A stretch of DNA of 64,000 nucleotides from a bacterium (GCA_029945625.1 JAQSCW010000050.1:1-64000); one strand, 5' to 3'; counted from the stretch's first letter, positions 1 to 7,389 are shown. Notes: a model not told the origin generated them from the sequence alone. Translations and numbers: made by a program.

Positions 1-63
1 CGTTCGGGCGGGCCCGCCCGACCGAACGACGCAATAAGATACAATTCGGTCGTTCGGGCGGGG
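1..63. repeat. GC-rich palindromic repeat, left copy
   Basis: Arms at 13-29 and 45-62 are inverted complements, pairing at 15 of 17 positions around a 15-nt AT-rich loop. Bases 1-12 are identical to 51-62, so the window seems to open inside the end of a further copy. The 17-nt left arm recurs exactly at 451-467. The hairpin has no T-run after it, so it is not a terminator. It directly abuts a tRNA-Arg fragment. Confidence 0.75.
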
Positions 64-75
64 ATAGAACGGAAG
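62..75 (+). pseudogene. tRNA-Arg internal fragment (D-arm/anticodon-stem side)
   Basis: These 14 bases are identical to 117-130 of the intact tRNA-Arg just downstream. The fragment begins immediately after the palindrome arm. It starts at the same tRNA position where the other fragment (430-446) stops, so both breaks lie at one point in the D loop. Confidence 0.6.
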
Positions 76-100
76 AATGTACTTATAATTATATAATATT

Positions 101-172
101 GGCACCATAGTTCAATGGATAGAACGGAAGTTTCCTAAACTTCAGATCTAGGTTCGATTCCTAGTGGAGCCA
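101..172 (+). tRNA. tRNA-Arg, anticodon CCT
   Basis: A full cloverleaf can be folded. D stem 110-113/122-125. Anticodon stem 127-131/139-143, with a seven-base loop and CCT at 134-136. T stem 148-152/160-164, with loop TTCGATT. Acceptor 101-107/165-171. A172 is the discriminator, followed by CA. The fourth acceptor pair is an A-A mismatch (104/168). The anticodon reads AGG. The gene is followed 21 nt later by a GIY-YIG nuclease gene. Confidence 0.9.
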
Positions 173-193
173 CAAAGATTTATTCATACCCAA

Positions 194-439
194 ATGTACT
201 ATGCATACGTACTGCGAAGCATTAAGGACCCCCATTATCATTACAAGGGACATTGCGAGAATTTAGAAAAGCGTCTAATTCAACACAATTCGGGATATAC
301 TATTTCAATAAGAAACTATGTCCCGTTCAAAATTGTCTATTTCGAAGAATTCGAAAACAAAGAAGATGCCATTAGTCGTGAACGATATTTTAAGACTTCT
401 GCAGGCAGAAGGTTCCTGAAATCGAAACTGGCACCGTAG
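194..439 (+). CDS. Small GIY-YIG family nuclease
   Basis: This 81-residue protein matches the single-domain GIY-YIG endonucleases (YhbQ/UPF0213-like) in length and layout. It opens MYYAYVLRS. The second half of the signature reads YKG instead of YIG. The conserved Arg and His follow in NLEKRLIQH, and the probable catalytic Glu lies in the FENKEDAISRERYF helix. The C-terminal GRRFLKSKL is typical. ATG 194 is preferred; an in-frame GTG at 164 would overlap the tRNA. The last three residues (LAP) and the stop are encoded by a tRNA-Arg 5' fragment, so the reading frame ends inside tRNA-derived sequence. Such proteins are thought to cleave DNA, but the cellular role is unknown. The family assignment is secure; activity is uncertain because of the altered motif. 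Confidence 0.85.
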   Translation: MYYAYVLRSIKDPHYHYKGHCENLEKRLIQHNSGYTISIRNYVPFKIVYFEEFENKEDAISRERYFKTSAGRRFLKSKLAP

Positions 440-446
440 TTCAATG
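430..446 (+). pseudogene. tRNA-Arg 5' fragment
   Basis: It matches tRNA positions 101-117 with one difference (A107 is G here). It contains the stop codon of the GIY-YIG gene at 437-439, and four bases later the second palindrome begins. Together with 62-75 it would rebuild the tRNA 5' half up to position 130. Confidence 0.65.
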
Positions 447-450
447 CTTG

Positions 451-498
451 CCCGCCCGACCGAACGAGAGAGTAATTTTTTGTTCGGTCGTTCGAGCG
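451..498. repeat. GC-rich palindromic repeat, right copy
   Basis: The left arm 451-467 is identical to 13-29. The right arm 483-498 differs by one base from the corresponding arm of the left copy. The loop is AT-rich and unrelated to the first, so the arms rather than the loop are conserved. The rest of the gap to 712 is AT-rich with no supported gene. Confidence 0.75.
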
Positions 499-712
499 AA
501 ATAAACATTAAAAAAGCAAGTATTTAGTGTTTTGCCTGATTTTTGACAATAAATTTTGTTGACATGAAGGGGGTAAACATCAAAAAAACGAATTATTTTG
601 ATGTTTATTATAAAGGCACGTTTCCCCATTAAGTTATATTAATTAACTTAAACGCTTAGAGCAGCAATGTGGAAGACTCCGGCCTTTTACCTTTAACTGA
701 ACTAAACTTCAA

Positions 713-1498
713 ATGATATTAAAACCGATCTTTCCAACTGCTCTACATCAAGATTCAGCCGAGTTGATTAGGGACTACTTTATACATATTCCGAATGTTG
801 ACACAGTTTTAGTTGTAAATTCTTGTGCCCGTGGACAGGCAGCTCCGGAGAGCGACCTTGACTTTGCAATTTTGGTAAATCCTAACACGGCGCCGGCTGA
901 GATAAAAAAAATTGAGATGGCATGGCAACAGTATTCTAATTCTCAACCTACATTTCTAAAATACAAAAAATCAAATCCATTTGCCCATTTACATCTAGAC
1001 ATCATTGACGGTAATTACACGCCAGGGATTTTCGAAATTGGTGGTGCTTCCGACTTCTTTGAAATTGAAGTAGGGAATCACATCTGTTATTCCGCACCAA
1101 TTAGCAATGCAGGAAATTACTTCAAAGAGCTTCAGGATAAATGGCTTCCGTATTATGATGAAGATCTTCGTTTGCAACGACTGGCACTGTCAACAAAGGC
1201 TTGCGCCTACGACCTGGCCCATATTCCTTATTTTATTAGAAGAGGATTGTACTTTCACGCATTCGATAGCTTGTGTAAAGCATTTCAAGAATATCTGCAA
1301 ACACTTTTTATTGCTAACAAAACTTATCCAATTGCTTACAATAAATGGATTAAGGAGCAGGTTGTGAAATGGTTAAACAAGCCGGATTTATATCCAAAAC
1401 TTTCTCCTATTTTATCAATTAGTAACATTGAAAGTGAAGAGATAAATGACAAGGCACAAATGCTGCAAGCACTGTTAAATAATTTGACAAATGAATAA
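713..1498 (+). CDS. Nucleotidyltransferase-domain protein
   Basis: This is a 261-residue soluble protein. Residues about 10-100 form a Pol-beta-type nucleotidyltransferase domain. A variant of the G-S-x(n)-D-x-D signature is visible: NSCARGQAAPESDLDFAIL, in which the two metal-binding Asp residues are kept and the usual GS is CARG. A third acidic residue may be in LHLDIIDG. The C-terminal half (about 155-260) is helical (CAYDLAHIPYF, AFDSLCKAFQEYLQTLF) and resembles the helical substrate domain of aminoglycoside- or MNT-type enzymes. The family moves nucleotide groups onto small molecules, RNA or proteins; the substrate here cannot be read. It stands alone, with no HEPN toxin partner next to it. 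Confidence 0.7.
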   Translation: MILKPIFPTALHQDSAELIRDYFIHIPNVDTVLVVNSCARGQAAPESDLDFAILVNPNTAPAEIKKIEMAWQQYSNSQPTFLKYKKSNPFAHLHLDIIDGNYTPGIFEIGGASDFFEIEVGNHICYSAPISNAGNYFKELQDKWLPYYDEDLRLQRLALSTKACAYDLAHIPYFIRRGLYFHAFDSLCKAFQEYLQTLFIANKTYPIAYNKWIKEQVVKWLNKPDLYPKLSPILSISNIESEEINDKAQMLQALLNNLTNE

Positions 1499-1700
1499 AA
1501 TAAAAGTAGGTTAATCTAGTATCTTGAAAAAGATTCAGTAAATCAGATAGTATTTGAAGATCTTTTGGTACATAAATGGTTCGAGTTTGTTGCTGTGACT
1601 TTCTCAATTACTTACCCGAATCCAAGCGCAATAAGCCACGTACCCAAATTTTCAATCTTAAAGAATTCACAATTAATATTTGGTAAGTGGAAATCCGAAA

Positions 1701-3395
1701 CTACTCTTTAATAAATTTCTTTTCTAGAATGCCATCAGGCATTTTGACTCGCAGAAAATAGACACCCGCCGGCAGTATTGAAATGTCAATCCTTTCAATA
1801 CCTGTACCGGCACATTTCCCATTAATTATTTCCTTGCCTAAAACATCAATTACAGAATATGTTTGAATTGTGTTTTTGCCATTTATTTGTAGTAACAATA
1901 CTGTACTTCCCGGATTTGGATAAACAATCAGCTCATCTATTACCGCAACTGATTTTTGAATGCCAAGCGCATTGGACGATACAATAAACTGTCCCATCAT
2001 ACCGGCGTCTTCATGCATTAAAATATGGCAGTGGTACATATACGGAATTTGCTCATCGGTGAAATCTTCAAATTTGGTAATAAAACGAACAGAATCTTCG
2101 GGCGCCACCAACACAACATCTTTTCTGCCTTTTTCCTGCGGGTCCACGGCAATACCGTTTCTATCCAACAAGAAAAACTGAACGTCATGCATATGAAAGG
2201 GATGTGCCACCATGGTTTTATTCACGAGTGTCCATATTTCAGTGCTATTTAAAGGAATTCTATAATCAATGCGTTTTATATCAAACGTGCTGTCGTTAAA
2301 ATAGAAGGGCCCGTCCATCACCATGGCACTGTCGGCTGTAAATCTAATTTTCCTTTTTGCATTGGCACTTGATTCAGATAAAGGTGTATTAAGCGTTAGT
2401 GAATTTGGAATTGAAGTAATAGAACCCGTGGTGGGGGATACCACATTTATTTTCATAATGTTGTAATCAATACCGTTCAATGGGCTATCCATGGGCGGCG
2501 AACCCGGAGGCATGGGCATGGTGGGACCACCCTGAATTCCCATGGGGAGCTCGGATCCGTAACACATCAAACTCAACGTTTGGGTCGCCATTGCTGTTAG
2601 GTTCAGTAAAATTTCGCCGCGCTCACCGGGTGAAAGTCTGAGTCTTGTCGTATTAATGGGTGCATTTAACAAGCCGCCATCGCTCGCAATTTGATAAAAT
2701 TGTTTGTTTGCCGAAAATCCAAAATTAAAAGTACGTTCACCCGATGCGTTGAGTAATCTTAATCGTACAACCTGAGCAGGCGCATTTAAATAGGGGTTCA
2801 TGGTGCCATTCACCAATAGAGTGCTATCTCTCATGCCAAGCGGCATGGCCTGGTTCAGCGAATCGTACTGCTGACATTGAACCACCAATGGAAAATCATC
2901 AATGCCGTATTTCCTTGGAAGAAGCAAAGTGGCCTCGGCGCTGTCACGCACAATGATCAAGCCTGCCGCTCCTTTGATTGCCTGCTCTGCTGTTTTCATG
3001 TGCATGTGCGGGTGGTACCAAAACGTTGCCGCATGATCCATCACTTTAAATTGCGGGTTCCAGCCGGCATTTGGTAAAACAGGACTATGCGGGCCTCCAT
3101 CCCATTTGGCGGGCAAATGAATTCCATGCCAGTGAACGGTAGTGGTATCATTCACTAAATTCTTTACATTAATGGTGACGAGTGTTCCTTTTTTAAAAAG
3201 CAGGGTAGGCCCCAGGTACTTATTAGTATTGTAAGCAAAGGTGTGGGATTTTTTGCCCGGAAAAAACTGCACGCTGTCCGGATGCATGGTGATGCTGTAT
3301 ATTGGACCTGATAAAGTATCCGGAATAAAAACTGCATTTTGAGCCTCCGTGGCAAAAGTACAGATGCAAAGAAAAACCTTAAGGAAGTGTTTCAT
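1701..3395 (-). CDS. T9SS-exported multicopper oxidase
   Basis: This 564-residue protein has a signal peptide (MKHFLKVFLCICTF) and three cupredoxin domains. All four copper-binding motifs are present: HWHG, WYHPHMH, HPFHMHD and the C-terminal YHCHILMHEDAGMM, which supplies the type 1 Cys. A Met-rich stretch near residues 282-303 (repeated MP/MG) recalls the Met-rich segment of CueO-like cuprous oxidases. The last 75 or so residues (YPNPGS...GVYFLRV...KKFIKE) are a T9SS type A sorting domain. ATG 3395 is chosen over an in-frame TTG nine bases upstream. The likely role is Cu(I) oxidation or detoxification at the cell surface, fitting the copper genes that follow. The substrate is inferred, not shown. 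Confidence 0.9.
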   Translation of the reverse strand: MKHFLKVFLCICTFATEAQNAVFIPDTLSGPIYSITMHPDSVQFFPGKKSHTFAYNTNKYLGPTLLFKKGTLVTINVKNLVNDTTTVHWHGIHLPAKWDGGPHSPVLPNAGWNPQFKVMDHAATFWYHPHMHMKTAEQAIKGAAGLIIVRDSAEATLLLPRKYGIDDFPLVVQCQQYDSLNQAMPLGMRDSTLLVNGTMNPYLNAPAQVVRLRLLNASGERTFNFGFSANKQFYQIASDGGLLNAPINTTRLRLSPGERGEILLNLTAMATQTLSLMCYGSELPMGIQGGPTMPMPPGSPPMDSPLNGIDYNIMKINVVSPTTGSITSIPNSLTLNTPLSESSANAKRKIRFTADSAMVMDGPFYFNDSTFDIKRIDYRIPLNSTEIWTLVNKTMVAHPFHMHDVQFFLLDRNGIAVDPQEKGRKDVVLVAPEDSVRFITKFEDFTDEQIPYMYHCHILMHEDAGMMGQFIVSSNALGIQKSVAVIDELIVYPNPGSTVLLLQINGKNTIQTYSVIDVLGKEIINGKCAGTGIERIDISILPAGVYFLRVKMPDGILEKKFIKE

Positions 3396-3426
3396 TAAAA
3401 ACAAATTGGATTTCGAGATGTGATTT

Positions 3427-4356
3427 TTATTCGATCACCAGTTTGGTTCGCCCAATCATGCCATTTGCATCCATGAAAATGGTATATATTCCTTTACTGA
3501 GTCCTGACGAATCCAAAAGCACCGAGTTAGTTCCAATGAACGAATCTGTAGGAGAAATTCGTTTTACGATCTTACCGCTCAGATCCATAATTTGAACATC
3601 TATTTTTTCTTTTGAGCTAAGCTCGTAGCTCAGCGTAAAATGGCCTTTGGCTGGACAAGGATAAATTCTCATTTCAAACGGACCTTGAATATTCTCGTTG
3701 ATCCCTACCGGATTAGGCGGTGGAGGAGGAGGAGGCATGGTTAAACTTCCGGTAAAAGCCAGATTGTCGACCCACAAATAATCGTTATTGGTAGGATTAG
3801 CGCCACTTGCCTTCAACACAATTAAGCAGCTATCGGGGTAAATGGAATCCACATAATTAATACCAATTGCAAAATTTGCCCAGCTCATCGCCATCCCCGA
3901 AAGGGTGACACCGCCGAAAGCAACAGTATCACGTTTACTCAGCATAGGATTCCATTTAGAGAGTAGAATCATGATCGAACCTTGACTACTGCCATAAATC
4001 ATGTGCTGCCAGGAGCCGGTAAAATACAATGGAGCTTGTGTATATGAAAACCCGCAAATCGGTTTCTTTGCCACTGTATCAATTCTTCCACACACTGCTA
4101 TTCCGCCAACCACTCCGGGCCCTATAGTTCTGGATGTGATTTTCATATAGGAGGTCCCAGGATTGCCGGGAGTGCCTTTTGTAACGGTATAAATACCGGA
4201 TTGTGCCGTGGTGTTGTTTAAAGTGGACCATGAATTAGGAACCTGGTAAGCACCTACTGTTGTCCAATTTTCAAATCCGTTATTTGGTATTTGAGCAAAA
4301 AGGGAAAGACATAGGGACATACAACCCGCAAATAAATATATTATTGTTTTTTTCAT
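3427..4356 (-). CDS. T9SS cargo with an N-terminal carbohydrate-binding-like domain
   Basis: The protein is 309 residues from the ATG at 4356; an upstream extension to 4467 lacks signal-peptide character. A signal peptide ends near LSLFAQ. The first domain begins NGFENWT and contains PNSWSTLNN and DYLWVDNLAF, the pattern of the beta-sandwich PCMD/carbohydrate-binding-like domain found in many Bacteroidota secreted proteins. A seven-Pro linker leads to a C-terminal sorting domain (YPCPAKGHF...KGIYTIFM...TKLVIE). It lies 31 bp upstream of the oxidase gene on the same strand, so the two may be co-transcribed. The ligand is unknown, and no metal-binding motif is visible. Confidence 0.75.
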   Translation of the reverse strand: MKKTIIYLFAGCMSLCLSLFAQIPNNGFENWTTVGAYQVPNSWSTLNNTTAQSGIYTVTKGTPGNPGTSYMKITSRTIGPGVVGGIAVCGRIDTVAKKPICGFSYTQAPLYFTGSWQHMIYGSSQGSIMILLSKWNPMLSKRDTVAFGGVTLSGMAMSWANFAIGINYVDSIYPDSCLIVLKASGANPTNNDYLWVDNLAFTGSLTMPPPPPPPNPVGINENIQGPFEMRIYPCPAKGHFTLSYELSSKEKIDVQIMDLSGKIVKRISPTDSFIGTNSVLLDSSGLSKGIYTIFMDANGMIGRTKLVIE

Positions 4357-4906
4357 GCTACTTTTTTTGATAAACATACGAAAATTATTAAATAAAGGCA
4401 ATATAATTTTTGTCGCGGAGCAAGAATCGTTACTAAATAAGAAATTTTTAATGGCGTTGGTAGACAATTGTTAATTTTAAGAGGTTTGATCTCGTTTTTT
4501 CTTCAAAGTAGAAAGGCCTAGTATTTAGATACAATGTGCGCGCACGTATTGCTTATAGCGGCCATATATTGAAAGACTTTTTTGAAGGAAGCATTACGTA
4601 TGACAATCTTTTTGAATTGAAATTTTATTCTTTTCAAAGAATCTCCCTTTGAAGAATAAAGGTTACCGTAACTTTTTAACGTGGAAGAAAAGAATAAAAC
4701 AAAAAATAGTATCTAATTTAAGATAACTCTCAATAACAAGCTTTATCTGTTTTTTTTAGTTTAAAATAATTATAGGGTACTACAACCAAAAAGGAACTAA
4801 TTAAAACGGATATTGATATAATTGTGGTTTTTAGATCCTTAAAGTAATCTAAGGAATGCATGATTTGCATTATATTTCCATGGGATTGAATTGCAAGTAT
4901 AACTAT
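4357..4906. other. AT-rich gap
   Basis: No gene is supported. A weak hairpin lies at 4627-4657 (ATTCTT..CAAAG against CTTTGAAGAAT, two-base bulge) without a terminator T-run. The promoter of the 4356 gene should lie at the left edge, but no clear TAnnTTTG box is seen on the minus strand. Confidence 0.5.
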
Positions 4907-5296
4907 CTATTCAGTGGCCATCATTATAAGCATTGACATAAAACTCATGCCAAAGTACGCTTTAAAAGCCACACCCCATGCCGTCCTTAGTTGAAGATTT
5001 ATTATGACACCAACAAATGCGATGCTAGCAATCAAACCCACAAGCATGCCCAGAGCAACAATGTAAAACAATTGATACTGTAAGGAATTTGTAGCCACAT
5101 CCATCGTATAGCGCTCTGTATTTTTCATCGATTCGTGAGCAATTTGAAAAACAGCCAAAGTGCCCCAATTTCCAATAGCGCAACTTAACAAACAAGTAAA
5201 GGTAGAAATGGATGACTTTAAAAGGTATGATTTATTGCTAATTGGTATGGTAGTCGTAACTCGCGGATGGATATTTATTTTTTGTTCATGCTCCAT
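4907..5296 (-). CDS. Small membrane protein, possibly DUF4396-like
   Basis: This 129-residue protein has a hydrophilic N-terminus and three probable membrane segments: about residues 30-50 (FTCLLSCAIGNWGTLAVFQ), 73-97 (FYIVALGMLVGLIASIAFVGVI) and 108-127. The CLLSCAIG segment and the final MSFMSMLIMMATE resemble, by eye, the HCLLGCAIGE and DTLSIxxME motifs of DUF4396 membrane proteins, which often sit beside copper genes. Here the chain stops where that family continues for two more helices, so it would be truncated. ATG 5296 is used; an in-frame TTG lies three codons earlier. The gene is certain only as an open frame with membrane character, and the family link is tentative. Confidence 0.5.
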   Translation of the reverse strand: MEHEQKINIHPRVTTTIPISNKSYLLKSSISTFTCLLSCAIGNWGTLAVFQIAHESMKNTERYTMDVATNSLQYQLFYIVALGMLVGLIASIAFVGVIINLQLRTAWGVAFKAYFGMSFMSMLIMMATE

Positions 5297-5640
5297 CCTT
5301 GACAAAATATGTTTGAAAGAAGTTTAACGCTAGCGGAATTACTCAAGGAATTGCCAATGCTGATAGAATCCATTTCAATAATGAAAGCTGGATAGAATTT
5401 ATTCTTACTATGCATCTAACATAAGTGATCCCTATAATTTGTTCAATTACAATTGGGATTGAAGTCCACGTCCCGAAGGAAGTTCGCGCCATAAAACTTA
5501 TTTGAAGGCCGTTAAATAAAATTTATCACCTCATTCCCCAAAATGCTTTTTGAAGACATGACCAAAAATTTTAGTTTATAAAAATAGAGGGGGCGTAATT
5601 ATTTCGATTTCCCACTCCTTATTTTCGCGGATTAATTTTT
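5297..5640. other. Gap without recognised features
   Basis: Between the small membrane protein and the Cys-rich protein I see no open frame, tRNA, strong hairpin or repeat. It may hold the terminator of the Cys-rich gene, but none is obvious. Confidence 0.4.
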
Positions 5641-5976
5641 TTAGTTTGTGTTCACGTGACTCATTGATTCACATTCCGCAGCACATTTCTTACTGGCTTC
5701 TGCGCATTTTTTACAACAAGCATGTGCTGACAGTTTTTCACATTCAGCCGCACATTTTTTACAAAGATCTGCGCACAATTTGCAAAGTGCTTCTGAAAAA
5801 GAAGAGCCTCTTGCTGAAAATCTTGCGCACAAAGCACAAATATCAGCACAATCACGGCAATTTGCTATACAAACCAAATGAGCCTTGTCATTTAATTTAA
5901 TACAATCTGTAGCGCATGCTTCGCATTCTACACAACACGCTAAACAAGCGTCGATGCAACTTTTTGAATTTCTCAT
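5641..5976 (-). CDS. Cytosolic four-helix-bundle copper-storage protein (Csp3-like)
   Basis: This 111-residue protein has 22 cysteines, mostly in CxxC, CxxxC and CC spacings along four predicted helices (IDACLACCVECEAC, CIANCRDCADICALC, CKLCADLCKKCAAEC, CCKKCAEASKKCAAEC). This is the pattern of the DUF326/Csp family, whose bundle is lined with thiolates that bind many Cu(I) ions. There is no signal peptide, so it should act in the cytoplasm like Csp3. It lies next to an exported paralogue at 6150-6575 on the same strand. Histidines in the AHLVC and SAHACC segments could guard the bundle mouth. The family is clear; copper as the metal is inferred from the family and the neighbours. Confidence 0.9.
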   Translation of the reverse strand: MRNSKSCIDACLACCVECEACATDCIKLNDKAHLVCIANCRDCADICALCARFSARGSSFSEALCKLCADLCKKCAAECEKLSAHACCKKCAEASKKCAAECESMSHVNTN

Positions 5977-5996
5977 TTAATCTATTTTAATTCACT

Positions 5997-6068
5997 GCTC
6001 TTCAGTTCCGCTGTTGCTCGGCTCTTCAGTTCCGCTGTCAACCGGTTCTTCAGCTATGCTGTCGCCCT
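5997..6068. repeat. Three tandem 24-bp repeats
   Basis: Units start at 5997, 6021 and 6045. The first 18 bases of units one and two are identical (GCTCTTCAGTTCCGCTGT), and unit three is diverged (GTTCTTCAGCTATGCTGT). The array lies between the two copper-storage genes, 20 bp upstream of the first. It is too short and has no spacers, so it is not a CRISPR array. Confidence 0.7.
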
Positions 6069-6149
6069 AAATTTACTTTTTTTACAGACCAATCTAAAAA
6101 AAGAGCAAAGAATTGTTAAGCCCTTTTTCAAAATAAAAACTTCCGAGTA

Positions 6150-6575
6150 CTACATTTCATTGCAATGTTTTGTAGCAGCGCGGCAATCGGTTGCACACTT
6201 TCTACAATCGGCCATATCAAACTTATCACATTCAGTTGCGCATTTTTCGCATATTTTTGCGCAATCTAAACAAACGCTCTTGCAATCTTTGCTTTCTGAA
6301 CTCATAGCATTAACTGCTTTTGTGCAAGCGGTAACACATTCTTTGCAAAGCTTTTCACACTCTGCCATTTTACCACTTTTGTCTTTTGAACACATCCCCA
6401 CTACTTTGTTACAGGAAGCAATACAGGCATTGCATGCATCAATACTAGCTTTGTGCTTGTCTGACTTTAATTCGCATTTTACTTTGATGCTTTTTGCCGG
6501 CGATAAAGTTGTTGCGGCCATTGCAATAAAACCAATGGTGGCAAATACTAAGATTAATTTTTTCATTTTTTTCAT
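6150..6575 (-). CDS. Exported four-helix-bundle copper-storage protein (Csp1-like)
   Basis: This 141-residue protein has a signal peptide (KKLILVFATIGFIAMAAT) followed by a Cys-rich helical domain with 19 cysteines (DACNACIASC, CEKLCKECVTAC, CKSVCLDCAKICEKCATEC, CRKCATDC). It belongs to the same DUF326/Csp family as its downstream neighbour but is exported, like Csp1. Placed together, the pair could store Cu(I) on both sides of the inner membrane. A second in-frame ATG lies three codons downstream (6566). A TATATTTG promoter box precedes it at 6605-6612. Metal identity is inferred from the family. Confidence 0.88.
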   Translation of the reverse strand: MKKMKKLILVFATIGFIAMAATTLSPAKSIKVKCELKSDKHKASIDACNACIASCNKVVGMCSKDKSGKMAECEKLCKECVTACTKAVNAMSSESKDCKSVCLDCAKICEKCATECDKFDMADCRKCATDCRAATKHCNEM

Positions 6576-6604
6576 TTTAAATTGTTAATAATAATAAGGA
6601 GAAG

Positions 6605-6612
6605 CAAATATA
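6605..6612 (-). promoter_or_regulatory. Bacteroidota -7 promoter box for the exported Csp gene
   Basis: On the minus strand the sequence reads TATATTTG, an exact TAnnTTTG match about 30 nt before the start codon. No clear -33 TTG box is present at the expected distance. Confidence 0.5.
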
Positions 6613-6814
6613 CGGCCTCTAAATTTTTTGACACCTGAGGTATTTTGATACATGTATAACATCAGTCCGTGTTAAGCAATTACGGGAGCAAAGATGGAAA
6701 AGTTGTATTTTAGTATTATTACAAAACACTTTGAATATTATGTATAATTCACATATCGTGTAAATTGGCATTAAGATCTGAAGGTATTTCAATTATTAAA
6801 GATTATCTTTCCCA

Positions 6815-6822
6815 TATGTTTG
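6815..6822 (+). promoter_or_regulatory. Bacteroidota -7 promoter box for the TlpA-like gene
   Basis: TATGTTTG matches TAnnTTTG and ends 14 nt before the TTG start codon at 6837, giving a very short leader. The -33 box is not obvious. Confidence 0.45.
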
Positions 6823-6836
6823 TAACACAGTTTTGA

Positions 6837-7349
6837 TTGAAATTAATTGCATCAATAATGCTATTGGTTGGATGGGTTGTTTTGCCCCAATCGGATCAAA
6901 ATAAAATCCCTTCGGTTGTTGTGAAAACATTGGATGGAAATGCAATTCGCACAGAAACAATCTCTAATAATAAAAAGCCAATTATTTTGTGTTTTTGGGC
7001 CACATGGTGCCGCTCTTCCATAAAAGAATTAGATGCGATCTCTGAACAATACGCAGATTGGCAAAAAGAGACCGGCGTAAAATTGGTCGCAGTTTCTTTT
7101 GATGATGCAAGAAGTTTAGCGCGTGTGACGACGATGGTAAAGACGAAGGGATGGGATTATGAAAATTATGTGGATGCCAATCAGGAATTTAAGCGTGCTA
7201 TGAATGTTAATTTATGCCCACACACATTTTTAATAGATAATTCGGGAAATATCGTTTGGCAGAGCACCTCCTATTTGAATGGCAGCGAAGATGAGCTATT
7301 TGAATTGGTAAAGAAGCTCGCCCTCGGTCTGAAAATCGATCAGAAATAG
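6837..7349 (+). CDS. TlpA-like thioredoxin-fold protein with a CxxS active site
   Basis: This 170-residue exported protein (MKLIASIMLLVGWVVL signal) has a thioredoxin fold typical of the TlpA/ResA group. The active-site region reads FWATWCRSSIKELD: the first Cys is kept, but the second of the usual WCxxC is Ser. The cis-Pro loop is LCPHTFLID, with a Cys directly before the Pro. A CxxS site cannot run a normal dithiol reduction cycle; related proteins act as isomerases or trap mixed disulfides. A TTG start at 6837 gives the full signal peptide; ATG 6858 is the alternative. It precedes HYC_CC_PP and the Cus genes, so a part in maturing Cys- or copper-containing envelope proteins is plausible but inferred. 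Confidence 0.8.
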   Translation: MKLIASIMLLVGWVVLPQSDQNKIPSVVVKTLDGNAIRTETISNNKKPIILCFWATWCRSSIKELDAISEQYADWQKETGVKLVAVSFDDARSLARVTTMVKTKGWDYENYVDANQEFKRAMNVNLCPHTFLIDNSGNIVWQSTSYLNGSEDELFELVKKLALGLKIDQK

Positions 7350-7389
7350 AAAAAATTCTAATTTTACATCTTTTCATGCATTTTATCGT

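Noticed and set aside
1-63. Rho-independent terminator
   Set aside because: The hairpin is strong but no T-run follows either arm, and the same palindrome recurs at 451-498 as a repeat.
713-1498. MNT-type antitoxin of a HEPN/MNT toxin-antitoxin pair
   Set aside because: The protein is longer than MNT antitoxins, has its own helical C-terminal domain and has no HEPN partner gene next to it.
5997-6068. CRISPR array
   Set aside because: Units are directly adjacent with no spacers, number only three, and no cas gene is near.
6160-6588. 142-codon frame antisense to the exported copper-storage gene
   Set aside because: It mirrors the codon pattern of a clear Cys-rich gene on the other strand, and its His/Ser/Leu content is what the complement of Cys/Lys/Glu codons gives.
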